Part shown: positions 1 to 11,173 of the stretch, piece by piece | Layout: each line of letters starts with the position of its first letter | Numbering within the stretch: position 1 is the first letter of the stretch | Assembly (NCBI GenBank): GCA_008711295.1 | Contig: VUYV01000046.1 | Span: forward strand, 3,258,455 to 3,322,454 | DNA: 64,000 nt | Source: Anarhynchus alexandrinus | Lineage: Eukaryota > Chordata > Aves > Charadriiformes > Charadriidae | Direction of reading: 5' to 3' | Notes under the pieces: model-generated | What the model saw: the letters and a program-made list of their open reading frames with translations, nothing else | The model's database searches: none | Told to the model about the DNA's origin: nothing | Program-made: the position numbers and the translations under genes

Positions 1-120
1 TCATCTCAGCTGAATAGAACATTAAAAATTTCTGTAGTAAACTGTTTAGTGAAAAATCAAAGAGGACCCAGCCTCCCCAACTTTATTCACTGTCCCTTCA
101 CCCCCCAAAAAGGACACAAT

Positions 121-165
121 GAAAGAATGAATGAATGAATAAATAATTAAGTAAATAAATAAATG
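121..165. repeat. Impure (GAAT)n/(AAAT)n microsatellite
   Basis: About three GAAT units are followed by AAAT/TAAA units with interruptions. It is a short, decayed tetranucleotide repeat of about 45 bp. Confidence 0.8.
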
Positions 166-485
166 TGTATGTGCATGTGCAGATATATATGCATTTCTTT
201 GTGTGCACAATTTTGTTTTGATTGAAAGTGTAATGATTTCAGAGTGAGCTTTTGGGGCTTCAGTTCTTCAGGAACTAAACAGGTTGTGCTTGTGGGTTTT
301 TTTTTCTCCCCTAAAGAAAGCAGTCCTATTCCATGAAAATGTCCCTTCTGTCAAAGTAACACTTTTCTATAAAAAAATTCTGCAGAAAAATTTTCAACTG
401 TTTCTATTTTTTAAAGCTAGCACAATAATAAAACTCCCACACCAGCAGTGCTCATTAGTTGTTATAACTTAGCTATTATTTTTAT

Positions 486-610
486 CACTCCAGCTGTCTA
501 GGTGCTTTACAGTCTTGTGGGAAGCGAGTCACCCTTGCCAGGAGGACCTTCTATTTCAAACAGGCAATTCCCAAACAAAGGCAAGGAGATGGAAATAAGA
601 GGTGAAAGCA
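486..610 (+). repeat. Ancient MIR/L2-like remnant (tentative)
   Basis: The order 'aggtgctttacag', then a gap, then 'aggcaa...aaggcaaggagatgg' resembles the 3' half of widespread old amniote CORE-SINE/L2 repeats, which read 'aggcgctttacaa ... gacaaagg ... aaactgaggc'. The match is by eye and heavily diverged, so the family name is not secure. Confidence 0.35.
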
Positions 611-2246
611 CAATTAAATTAGAAAGTTATGCTACTATCTTACAGATGATCTTTTTTTTTTTTTTAATTAGTTCAATGGAGTATTCATGAACTCCAGGAT
701 GAGTTAGGTAATGCCTGTCTCTGTGCAGGAGGTCTAATATTTAAGCATGTTTTGGAACAAGTGTGCTTAAAAAAGGACTTGTTGGATTTGGAGGAGAAGA
801 GAAATTGCATGTCAGACTGAATCAAGAAAGTGATTATCAGCATAATTGTGCTCTTCCCTAGGGATAGCAAACATGGTCAGGAGATGGCTGCTCTGATAGC
901 CTGGGAAGGAAAATAGACAAGAGTCATTGGCTCATTTTCACTGTAAATGAAGCTTGACAGAGGATCTAAGACCTCTCAATATATCAGTGTGAATCACTAG
1001 GCCATAACCAGGCTGCTATTAGCTGGTAGCAAAGCTTTCCACTAAGTATTCTGATGCTGCTTTTTTCTGACAAGTTGAATAAGAACATGGTAAGACTAGA
1101 AACCAAGCCATGACTTCCTTGCTGGAAGGAAACTTTTCCTAAAGACTATGCCAGAGTTAGGTAAATCCCAAAGTTCTGGTTTATTTCAAAGAGGAATTAG
1201 AATTCTTAATTGTTAATATCAAGTCTCGTGGGAACAGGCACTTCTGTCTGAGTTAGGAGTATAGCTGAGATCAATGTGCTGGTTTTTGCTTGGCTGAACT
1301 TCAGACAAAATATGGTTAGATGCCAAAATGCGGTGCAGTTCCAGTGAAGGTGGTCTGTGTAGGTGGAGATCTGACTTTATCCAAAACTGTTTGGCTCCTG
1401 TATTGCTAGGCTGAATATCTTACACCAACCTGCAAACTCTTCTTGAGAATGAAACATGATTAATCCTGTGTTCCCCAAATCTTTCACTGCAATGTGTTAA
1501 ATAGATATACACATAACATTTCTATAGGCAAAGTGCTTAGCAGAGTTCTAAATATTGTGTCATTACTGTTCCTGGGCATAAATTGTGCTTTCAGAAAGCA
1601 TATCTTAGTCATTAAATAAGGAAGAAATGAGGAATAGAAAAGATTAATTATATGGAAATGGTTCGTATATGTTCCTTATTTTAATCAGCACTGTAGCATT
1701 TCCAGGAAACATGATCAACTTTAATTTATTAATTTCTTGATAGCCTCCAACAAACACTAAAAATAATTAACACCTTTGCTACTTCAGACTGATGATTTTT
1801 AGAGATGAGTGAGTTTGATTGTCTTGAGAGCGAACAAATCTGGCTTCAAGAGTTGAAGCATTCAGCTATATATCCAAGTTTTGCTGGGTGGTTTCTTTTC
1901 TGGTTTGAAGGGAAAAGAATAGTAAAGATGAAACAAGACTGGGAAGAATGGAGGTTTGTTTGAGTAAAGAGCAGATGAGTGAGATATAAGAATAAAAAAG
2001 ACTTTGTGTAGAGAGGGTAGATGAGAAGAAATGTCTTCTGAATAGAGTTTATAGAGCATATTATTTTGACAAACAGATGAATGTGTATTTCCAAAAGATG
2101 CCTAAGTGACGTGAGAGCTTAAGTCCTATTTTTAAATATGAAATGGGTGGGCAGGAGTGAATTTTAAAAGATTTTCATGCCCTTTGTCCTTTGAAATATT
2201 TTCAACAGCAACAAAATTCAAGTGAAATGAAAAATAGAGACTCAAA

Positions 2247-2285
2247 CTTAAAAAAAAAACAAAAAACAAAACAGAACACAAAACC
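2247..2285. repeat. A-rich (CAAAA)n low-complexity run
   Basis: Runs of A broken by single C or G. It could be the decayed tail of an old retroposed element, but no body was recognised upstream. Confidence 0.6.
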
Positions 2286-3432
2286 AGGACGATTATTAAG
2301 CAGGTCACCTCAGCTTAAAAATAATCTTAAAACCCACTGAAGTCAAACAAATTGTAAACAAATTTAGCTTATTTTGAAATATTTGCTGAATCAAGGCCAG
2401 ATGTCATTGAAGATGAATTGGCATAGGCTACTGATTCCCAAATTGTAATCCAAGTGGTGTTAGAGGTCCATGAAGCCATAGTAAAAGGTCCCAGGTGGTT
2501 CATGGAACCTTGTAACTACAGAAAAGCATATGGTGTTTTGAGGGCTGACAGTGTTCTCTGAGCTTCGCGAGATGGTGGTGACCATATTAGGGCGGTGGAT
2601 GAATATACATTCTTGGAGAGGAGCAGGAAAGTGAAAAAACACAGAATGGAAGAAAAAAGTGTGTTGGCAAGAGACAGTGTGAGGGATTTAAACTGGGATA
2701 CTCTACGTCTGCAGGGGAGCTGTGCATGATGTCTGCTTTCTGCAAAGATCTCTCTTACCTCATGAAACCCCAGCTTTCATTATCTCCCTCTCATTTTATT
2801 TCTGTGTTTTATTAAGGAGATCTGTAGTCTCAGATATAAAAAAGATTTCATAAATGATATATGATAATTTGGTAATCTGCATTTTTCTTCCATCCCTCCC
2901 TATCATTGGAGATACAAAGTCCTTTGCAAATCATGAATTGAAAGTCAAAGTCCCTTTGTTGGAGAAAAAAGAAAAAATACCCTTTTTGTTTCTAAGTCAG
3001 CTTCATCTTAGCGAAAGATTCATGGCTTGACAGCCCTGCAAACTAATGGGCTCTAGTTACTCTTGCAACAGACCAAGCAGAAATTGTGCCACTATGAGCC
3101 TTCAGTTGCTGCCTCAACTTTGTACTTGAAGAATCAGTTTTGACTGGACATTGCAGAGCAGTCTACAAGTATGTAACTCATCTTCCTTATCTTTAACCAT
3201 TGAATATTTTACCGTCCATACTAAACTAAACCACCAGACTTTACAGTCTCTACTGCTCTCTACAGTCATTGGAGAGAGAAGTCTTTAACAGAGATATCCA
3301 ATATAGGTGATTTGTTATTTGCCAATTTGAATCTTTTCCCGGTGAGCTAGAGAGGCAGCCCAAACTCTGTTGATGAGTTTTAGGCTGAGGTCATGTTTTT
3401 GAGGGATAAAATGCATGGAGTCAGTCCACATT

Positions 3433-3700
3433 TTAGACTGTATCTAGAATACCGTGTCCAGTTTTGTCTCCCCTGATACAAGAAAGACATCTACAAACTG
3501 GAACAAGTTCAGTGGGGAGCACTGAGTTGGTCAGGGTTAGAGCACTCGCCCAGTGAGGAGAGGCTGAGGGACTGGACCTTGTTCAGCCCAAAGAAGGGAC
3601 AGCTTCAGAGGACCTAACATCAGCCTCCCAGGAAACTATGAGGGGGTCATCAAGAAAATGAAGCCAGGCTTCTCACAGCCTTGCGGTGGAGTTAATCTAA
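3433..3700 (+). mobile_element. Old CR1 LINE 3'-region fragment
   Basis: The sequence follows the plus-strand order of the CR1 ORF2 C-terminal part. It begins with the 'tgtccagttttgtctcccctgatacaagaaagacat' segment (broken here into its recognisable words), then a degraded 'ccagaggagggcc' equivalent, 'gaggagaggctgagggactgg', 'ttgttcagccc' and 'gagccaggctcttcacagc' equivalents. Many indels and stops show an old copy. It lacks the terminal ATTCTATGA repeats, so both ends are lost. The subfamily may be a C/F-type CR1, but this is not certain. Confidence 0.8.
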
Positions 3701-4856
3701 AGGTAAGAATATGTATATGCTTGTATCGGGGCCTCTCTCCTGTGACCATAAAATGAGTTTGTTCGGCTTTTAATTTAAAGCAACATTTAATCATTTCCAG
3801 CTGTTCATTCTCTGGGACTTTCTACTCTTCCTTAGCAATTCACCTCAGTTGTATTTAGGCACAAAAATTGCTGTAGGAAACTGGTGCTTTATGAAAAAGA
3901 AGAATGATGGTATCTGTGACAGCAAGGTTGTGACAGGAATGGCCACATTGTGACTCAGCTATGAATGAAAAAATGCTATTAATAGCAAGCTCAATTTTTT
4001 GGAGGGTGTAGGGAAATGATGTCACCTAAGATGAGTTTCAGTTAGGATATCTGAGTTAAAATGGCAAAGGCATTCACCCAAAGCTCCTTTAATTTGGACA
4101 AACTTTGTGCTGATATCCTGGCTCAGACCCTGACCCAGGGTATATCATGGCTGTAACTATCTAAAAAGCTGTAGATTTCAAAGTTTGAGATTTAGGTACA
4201 TGTGGATAGAAGGTCTAATTTCCCAATTTAAATGCATCCTGCAAATTAGATTAAGAAAATCTCATCTCAATTGTGGCAATCACAGGGAGAACACAGATGT
4301 TCAGCATTTACAGAATAATGTTCTGTTTTAAGGCATCGGTTATTCTTTGCTAAGTAGCCCAAATCAACACATTTCCATTGCTTCCAGCATATCTATACCA
4401 GTTATCAAATTAGGATCTGCAGCCATTCATTTCAAGTGCTAGCTTGGCATCAGTGCTTAGTGGGCACCTTAATATAAAGACTATTTGCTAACAGATGCAA
4501 TTGGTTCCCTACTGCACATCATCCAGTTTTATTCAGCATTTACCTGCCTCAGTTATCTTTATGCAGCTAATTCACAGATGCAGCAAACCATGTATTATTT
4601 CATTTGACTGAAGGATCTATTTATCCCAGTCCCACTGCCAAATATGCACAGCATAGGAAATGTTGATTTATTATTACTAGGGGTGGCTTTGTTTCTTTTC
4701 TTTTTTAACTATTATTATTGGAAACCTTTAGGTTTTTATTTGAAGAACTTAGTCTTTTGCAAAAGTGAAGGATACAGTGATGAAAAAATAAATAAAGAAT
4801 TCAGATTACTGGCTGTTTCTCAACAGCACTTGGAGTAGTAATCTGCCCTTAGGTTC
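3701..4856. other. Unique intergenic DNA
   Basis: No gene or clear repeat was recognised. The only frame above 60 codons (4644-4838, plus) is hydrophobic at its start and AT-driven, with no known motif. Confidence 0.6.
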
Positions 4857-5977
4857 TGTGATGAGTTAACCTCGGTTGGCCATCAGGTATCCAACACCCA
4901 CTCTATCACTCCCCTCCCATCAACAGTACAGGGGGAGAAAGTATGATGAAGAGCTCGTGGGTCGAGATAAGGACAGGGAGATTACTCACCAGTTATCATC
5001 ACGGGCAAAACAGGGTCAAATTGGGGAAGATTAATTTAATTTATTGTACATCAAAATTAGAGTAGGATAATGAGAAATAAGAACAAATTTAAGAATACCT
5101 TTCCTCCACCTCTCCCTTCTTCCCAGGCTCAACTTTACTCCCAACTCTTCTACCTCCTCTGCCTGAGTGACGCAGGGGGATTGGGAATGGGGTTGTGGTC
5201 AGTTCATAATGCTTCATCTCTGCTTCGCCTTCTTCCTCACACTCTTGCCCTGCTCCAGCATGGGGTCTTTCGCCTGCGATACAGTCCTTCACATATCTCT
5301 CCAACATGAGTCCTTACCCTGGGCTGCAATTCTTCATGAACTACTCCAGCATGGGTCCTTTCCACAGGGTGCAGTCCTTCAGGAACAGACTGCTTCAGTG
5401 TGAGTCCCCCACAGGGTCATAGGTCCTGCCAGAAAACCTGCTCCAGCATGGGCTGCTCTCCATGGGCCACAGCTCCTGTCAGAACCCTGCTCCAGCACGG
5501 ATTTACGTGGGCTGCAGCTTCCTTCCAGGCATATCCACCTGCTCCAGCATGAGGTCCTCCATGGGCTGCAAGTGGATATCTGCTCCACTGTGGACCTGCA
5601 TGAGCTGCAGGGGGACAACCTGCCTCATCACAGTCTTCACCATGAGCTGCAGGGGAATCTCTGCTCCGGCAACTGGAGCACCTCCTCCCTCTCTGTCTTC
5701 ACCGACCTGGGTGTCTGCAGAGTTGTTTTCTCTCACATTTTCTCACTCCTCTCTCACTCCTCTCTCCCAGCTGCTGTTACACAGCATTTTTTGCCCTTTC
5801 TTAAATATGTTATCACAGACGTGCTACCAATGTCACTGACTGGTTCAGCTTTGGCCAGTGGTGAGTCTGTCTTGGATCTGGCTCTCTTAGACGTGGGAGC
5901 AGCTTCCATCATTGTCTCACAGAAGCCACCCCTGCAGCCCTTCCACTACCAAAACCTTCTCGTGTAATTCCAATACA
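4857..5977 (+). mobile_element. Solo LTR of an avian endogenous retrovirus, about 1.1 kb
   Basis: The piece starts with TGTGATGAGTTAACC and ends near CCAATACA, giving TG...CA ends. Inside are segments I recognise from a common bird LTR: 'tctatcactcccctcc', 'gtgggtcgagataaggacag', 'cgggcaaaacag', 'ttaatttaatttattg', 'gtaggataatgagaaataa', 'ctttcttaaatatgttatcac' and 'cagcttctcacagaagcc' equivalents. No internal retroviral genes or second LTR follow, so this looks like a recombined solo LTR. Flanking duplications are not clean ('ttct' is present on both sides at best), so the exact ends are uncertain by a few bases. The orientation is by convention of that repeat and is inferred. Confidence 0.75.
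5251..5600 (+). repeat. Diverged array of about 48-bp units inside the LTR
   Basis: The word TGCTCCAGCATGG or a close variant recurs at 5251, 5297, 5342, 5391, 5439, 5488, 5540 and 5581, a spacing of 41-52 bp. Each unit also contains a 'ggtcct' and a 'gggctgcag' or 'cagtccttca' element. It is a built-in minisatellite of this LTR family. It creates open frames on both strands that look low-complexity and collagen-like but are not genes. Confidence 0.8.
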
Positions 5978-6149
5978 GATTCTATGAAGGAACAGTTGAA
6001 GTTTAGTATTTTTAAGCTAAAAAAAAAAGAGAGCTTTTGATTAGGAAGACAAAGGATATGAGTATCTTCATTGATATAAAGATTAATTGTTATCGATGGA
6101 AAACAAAAATGAAATAAGAAGACAATGTGAGAATGTGTGAATAGTCATA

Positions 6150-6400
6150 TTAGGTCATACTGAAGGTCCGCATATCCCCATATTTTGTTTCATATAACAG
6201 GTCATCATGCTTATAAAATTAAGAAGACAACAGCCATGAGCTGCTTAGATCAAACAACCATCCTTGTGGAATCTCCCTCCTTGGAAGACTTCCAGATTTG
6301 GCTAGGCAAGACTTTGCCAACCCAGTGAGACAGTAGTCCCACTCAAATTAGGAGATTGGCTTAAAGGACCTCCAGAGATCCTTCCCAACCAATTTTTTTT
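6150..6400 (+). mobile_element. Very old CR1-like remnant (tentative)
   Basis: The start 'ggtcatactgaaggtccgca' resembles the 'ggtcagaccaaaggtccat' start of old amniote CR1-type repeats. The end 'gacctccagagatccttcccaacc' resembles the CR1 3' end that precedes the short terminal repeats. The middle is not clearly alignable by eye. Confidence 0.4.
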
Positions 6401-6984
6401 ATTCATTATAATGATACTTTCCTCAATATTTTCTTCTTCCCTTCACTGATTTATTGTGAATCAAGGAAATCTTGAGCCAAAGACAGTTTTTATTTAGCAG
6501 TCTTTAAATAGTGACCCTTTTTTTCCTGGTATTTTAGATGAGAAATAATAATAAGGCACTTATCCTTTAGAACACAACCAGACACTTTCCATGGTAAATC
6601 TACTATGAGACAAACAGACCTTTGAACTTAGAAATGGGTGGGGGCAGGGTATGATTCTCCAGGCATTTTTTCTTTTTTTTTCATGCTTCTGAAAATATGT
6701 TTCCCAAATATTTGTTCTATACTGCAAGCACATTTCCCAACAGGAGGGTTTTGCAAGTGACAGTTTCCTTGATAACCTCAGGCTGTGTGAGGGAGCTGCA
6801 TGACCAGACTTTGGGAGTTTTTATGTGCATGCTCTGATTCATTTTTTCACTTCCATTGCAACAATAAATAATTAACTGTCATGAAGACCAGCCCTTAGAG
6901 GGCAGCTTGTCTCAAAAAGCTATCATCCCACTAGGCAAAGCCACACAAGAACTTGTTGTGGTCACCAGCTTCCCTTTTGTATTA

Positions 6985-7370
6985 ATAAACTGCTGTTATT
7001 TGTGGCTTAAGATATCATTGCTCACTGTGGACTGGAGGAGGGAGGAAATAATTAGCTGCTGGCAAGCACGTGGGAAGGCAATTCATTGTCATCACTGACA
7101 AAAAGGAGGAGACACTCTCAGCCACAAATTATTTTAAGTCACACGCACATTCTCCAAGTCTCAAAGGTCAGCCTGGAGGAGTGCTGGAGTGTCGCTGAGG
7201 TAGCCCAGCCAGGATCAGTGCGACGCTGCGTCAGCAGCTGTACAAATACATGTGCCCTAAAGTATATTTACATCTATGAACTGTCAGATGATTTTTTTTA
7301 CACAGGGCAGGTCTGGATTTGTTGGGAGGCGGCCGGGATGACAAAGACCATGAGGTGATTGAACAGCCGT
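6985..7370. promoter_or_regulatory. Candidate conserved noncoding (enhancer-like) block
   Basis: The base composition is balanced compared with the AT-rich surroundings, simple repeats are absent, and CpGs survive (for example 'gtgcgacgctgcgtcagcag'). Visible motifs are TAATTA (7049-7054, homeodomain type), the E-box CACGTG (7067-7072), TGCGTCAGCA (7227-7236, half of a MAF/CRE-like site) and the E-box CAGCTG (7235-7240) overlapping it. Such motifs are common by chance. Conservation is inferred from style only and was not measured. Confidence 0.3.
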
Positions 7371-7889
7371 GAATGTAGCATACTTTGCCTCATCAAGTTT
7401 CATGGTTGAGTCTGCTGTTGGTTACAGGTCTCACAATTTCTCATGCCCCAGAAGTCTTCTTTATGACTGCCACATAAGAAATTTCAGCGAGGTAAATTTG
7501 TAATGCCCATGTCCCTTATAAGTAATGCTGTCTTGTCATTGGGAGACAAGAAAAACAACACCGTGAAAAGTCAGTCAGTCCAAGGATGGTCTTAGGAAAG
7601 GTGAATGCACAACCCTACTTACCCCCATCCCCAAGGGCTTTGCCAAGCCATGAAATATGATAACAACCCAAAACTCCCACTGAAGTCTTTTTCTCATACT
7701 TCTAGCCAGCAGTCACCTCACTCCTTTTCCTCTTCTGATCTCTGTCAGGGTATCTGAAACTCCCGCAGCAGGTAGGCAGCTGGTGGGTCATGACTGCTGC
7801 TTGTGACACTGGTAATGATTGTCCTCTTAGTACCTTGTGTTCACACCATCTGTCTGTTGTATTTGCCTGCTCTGTAATGTTTTATCCTT

Positions 7890-8016
7890 GCATTGTAAAC
7901 TCTTCAGGGTTGGATCTCTTTTGACATGTATTTCTGAAGTGCCAAACACAGTAGGCTTTTACTTTAAAAGTTCTGGACTTGTACTATTTGACATATAGAG
8001 AATAATAAATAATAAT
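7890..8016 (+). repeat. Ancient MIR/L2-type 3'-end remnant with AATAAT tail
   Basis: The sequence follows the well-known 3' end of old amniote CORE-SINE/L2 repeats. It has 'attgtaaactcttcagggt', then an equivalent of 'tttgtatgtttgtacagcgcctagcacaatgg' ('atgtatttctgaagtgccaaacacagtagg'), and ends with AATAATAAATAATAAT. The order of parts and the tail support the call. The precise family is not certain. Confidence 0.5.
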
Positions 8017-8891
8017 CTATTTTTTTTTAAGCAGTGAGAAAACCAATATCTGGGTTAGTGATATTCTCAGAGACGTATAAGCCTGTTCCTAAAGCTGATA
8101 GAATTTATGGCTTATAGGAGAACTAATAACTTTTTGTAATTTTCAAAAGACAAAAAGCTATTACAGTTGGAAATAAAATATTAAGAGAAGTGGGCACAGC
8201 AGCTGAACTGAAGTATTAGTTACACCTGGTACCTAAGATTTTGCTTTTCTTTCCCAACAATATAAGAGTGCTGGACACATTCAATATGTGATATCTATTT
8301 CCCCTGTTGCTCTTTAATAACTATTGCTATATAGCTTTTTCTCTGGACAGAAAGAGTAATTCTCCTGTCCATCACATGAGATGTAACTGCATGTAGAGAA
8401 AATAAAAGCATTGGTATTACAGATGTATCTTTGTTTGCACTTATTTCCTTCAATGTCAATTCTACTTTCACTATACCCTTCAGCAACAAGTGCTATATTA
8501 AGCAATCAATTAAATGTAAGATGGAAATTAAATATGTTTGCTTTTGGAGTGCTACAACACTTATGGCATGTACCATACCTTGTCTTTGCACTGGAGTGTT
8601 TGAAATAAAGTATTTTAAAGTGGGACCACTGCACAAAATGGTAGTTTGTTTCGCGGAAATTAAAGACGTTATAAAATCCACAGCACTACAGCCCAAGCAA
8701 GCACCTCCTGAGTAGTGAGCTTATTGTACTGAGACACTGAAAAGCGGTAGAGAAGAGCAAATTAGACATGAACATGCACTACAAGAGCACAAAGCATTCA
8801 GCAGCACTCTGGGCTGCAGGAACAAAAATATGAATAGTAAGTTGGTTGTTTCTGACTCAGACTATGACTAAAATCTTATCTCCAATTACAA

Positions 8892-8925
8892 GCACCCCCC
8901 CAAAAAAAAAAAAAAAAACCAAAAA
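8892..8925. repeat. Poly(A) run
   Basis: A run of C followed by about 18 A, then another A run. No retroposed body was recognised next to it. Confidence 0.6.
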
Positions 8926-10214
8926 AAGTAAATTCACATAAAAAAGCAAATGGTTTTGGATTTGGAAAAAGTGGCTAACAAAAGAAACTACACAAAAAAT
9001 ATACAACCTCACATTCAGTTAATTCCACCAGAACTACTCCTACTTGAAAATAAGTTCTTCAGTAATTGTCATCTGTCCCTCTTCTGCCACAAATAAGTGA
9101 TAAATTCTCTTTCTTGATCCAAAGACATTCTGCAAATATCCAGGTCTGATATCACTGAATGGAGCACTGGTAAATACAGAGATATATTAAGGAATAAGAA
9201 TACTTTTAAAGAGATCTAATAGCAAGAAAAATATTTTTAAATAAAAATACCTTGTTATTACCTTCCTCTATATACAATCTGCGTAGCAGAAGAATTAATT
9301 ATATTTTGCTTGTTTGATTGTTTGTTTTATTAATGGACAACTTGTGGGCAGCATACGTAAAAATCCATGAGTTGAGTGAAATTATCTAAAGATTTACAAC
9401 ATCCATTAATATCTAGGAATGATATATATTGAGAAAAATGTTGTCTACATTTTACTGACAATGCAATAGAGACATAGCCATGACTGGTGGTCTGGCTGCA
9501 GCCACCCACCAAAGCAGGAGAGGAAACACCACTTGAAAGCTCAGTGTTCACTTCTTTAATCTCCTCCTGCATTTATTTTTTCCCCCAGGTTTTCCAAACC
9601 TGGATTTTGTGTTTTTATGTATTGTGCTAATCTCCCTAAAAAGTCACCCAACTTGGACATTCTGTCAGCATCACAAGGTGGAGCTGGCATGGAGGAGAAA
9701 TGTGATCAGCCACAGTAAATAGATGCTTCTCTCCAGGGCAGGTAGTATCTTAGGAGAGTAGTGCGTATCAGTGATGGAAACTGTCACCCTTCCTGCTAAA
9801 ACCTGGATGACACAGTATCACCACTGTAAAGAAAAATCTGACATTTATGGTGAGATGATATTACAGTTGGTGGTTCAATAACTTTTTTTTTTTTTCATTT
9901 TTGATTTCTGAGTTTACCCCTGCGTAGGATTTCTCACCATCTCTCTCTACCGGAAAATACTGAGATCATTACAAGTACATTTCCTATGCTACTATAAATA
10001 AAACCATTTAAATATTCATCTGCAAACATGTATTCTAATAAATTATATAAAGAGTACTTATGATTCACTACAAATTATTGGATCCTAAAGCCCTGTGAAA
10101 AGCATCTGATTTTGAAAAACATGTGCATTTATTTTTTCATAATGTAAGAAAAATAATAAAGTTTGAATCATCTTTTGGGATTCGTCTCTGCCACCTGAGG
10201 TTTCGTCTAACGTT

Positions 10215-10267
10215 ATGGAAATCAATAGGAGCTCTTCTGTCAATTGCATTATGTACTGGATCAGACC
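10215..10267. repeat. Ancient amniote repeat of the 'AAGTCAATGGGA' type
   Basis: The words 'ggaaatcaataggagct', 'tctgtcaattgcatt' and 'ggatcagacc' match the order of a very common old repeat. That repeat reads roughly GAAGTCAATGGGAG, then TGCCATTGACTTCA, then GGATCAGGCC. A similar piece lies at 49951-49990. Confidence 0.45.
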
Positions 10268-11120
10268 TGCAGAATATTATACATCTATTTGCATTGATTA
10301 CAGACACTTTTTATTCCCACTCCTGGAACTGGCTGCAGTACTATCACTGCTGTTTAGAAAGGGCAATGTAGCATGACAGTTTGAAAGATTGTTGCCTTCT
10401 GGTCATACTCAGTTAGGAATAAACAGATGTAATTTCCAAATTTCCCAGGTCCAGCCTTATACTGAAATGCTACTCCAAAGCTCATTCCCCCTTCTGTAAT
10501 GCCATTATTCCCATCACACAATTGTCCATGTCCGTGTTATTGACTTCTTTGCATCTCTAAGACTGCAGTTTCCTTTATGCAGGGGTCAGGCTTCGTTTTC
10601 TCACACTAAGCAATCACACAAAATGTCCTGGACCTACAACTTTAGCTACTCTGGGACAGATTCCTATTGTGATAAAATTAAATTTTAGAACCGTGAATTA
10701 TAACTTTTGAGGTCTAAAAAGAACAGCTCGTTGGGGGTTGTCAAACTACCACGAGAATTAAGAGCTAGGAGGTTACCATTGCCTGGCAATCACGAGAAGG
10801 TGGGAATAACTGGGACTAAGACAATGCAGATTAGTAAAGCAAAAACTACGCTGGGACATGGATTCCACTTTTGTCACAGGCTGTGTGACGTGATGTCCTA
10901 ACTCAATCTGAGTTTGTCATGGCCCACCTGATATAAGCACCCCTCTCGTGAAGTTACAGGAGCTTTCCAAGAAAGCAGAACAAATTTTGATTTATTCAAG
11001 GTTGAATGCTAAATGTGTCTTAGTTTTGCCTTAAATGCTTGCCCATATTTTTACCCATAATTGTTGATAATTTAAAGCAAAAAAAAAACACCTTACCTCA
11101 GAGTGATTTTTTTTTCTATT

Positions 11121-11173
11121 AGTCATTAGAATTAGACATTAAAAATAAGTCATTAAAAAGTCATTAGTCATTA
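11121..11173. repeat. Local AGTCATTA repeat cluster
   Basis: AGTCATTA occurs at 11121, 11148, 11159 and 11166 (the last two share one base), with a related GACATTA at 11135. It is a small local duplication cluster. Confidence 0.7.

Larger units (their letters stand above)
1..3432. other. Unique AT-rich intergenic DNA
   Basis: No gene is seen. The stretch holds a short tetranucleotide run (121-165), a likely ancient SINE/LINE remnant (486-610), homopolymer T near 651-665, an A/C-rich run (2247-2285) and a second possible ancient remnant near 2326-2425. The open frames here are short, lack recognisable motifs, and overlap each other on both strands, as expected by chance in AT-rich DNA. Confidence 0.7.

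Noticed and set aside
5462..5967. Overlapping frames of 125-131 codons on the plus strand and 77-79 codons on the minus strand
   Set aside because: They lie wholly in the LTR and its internal 48-bp array. Open reading on both strands is a result of the repeat's composition.
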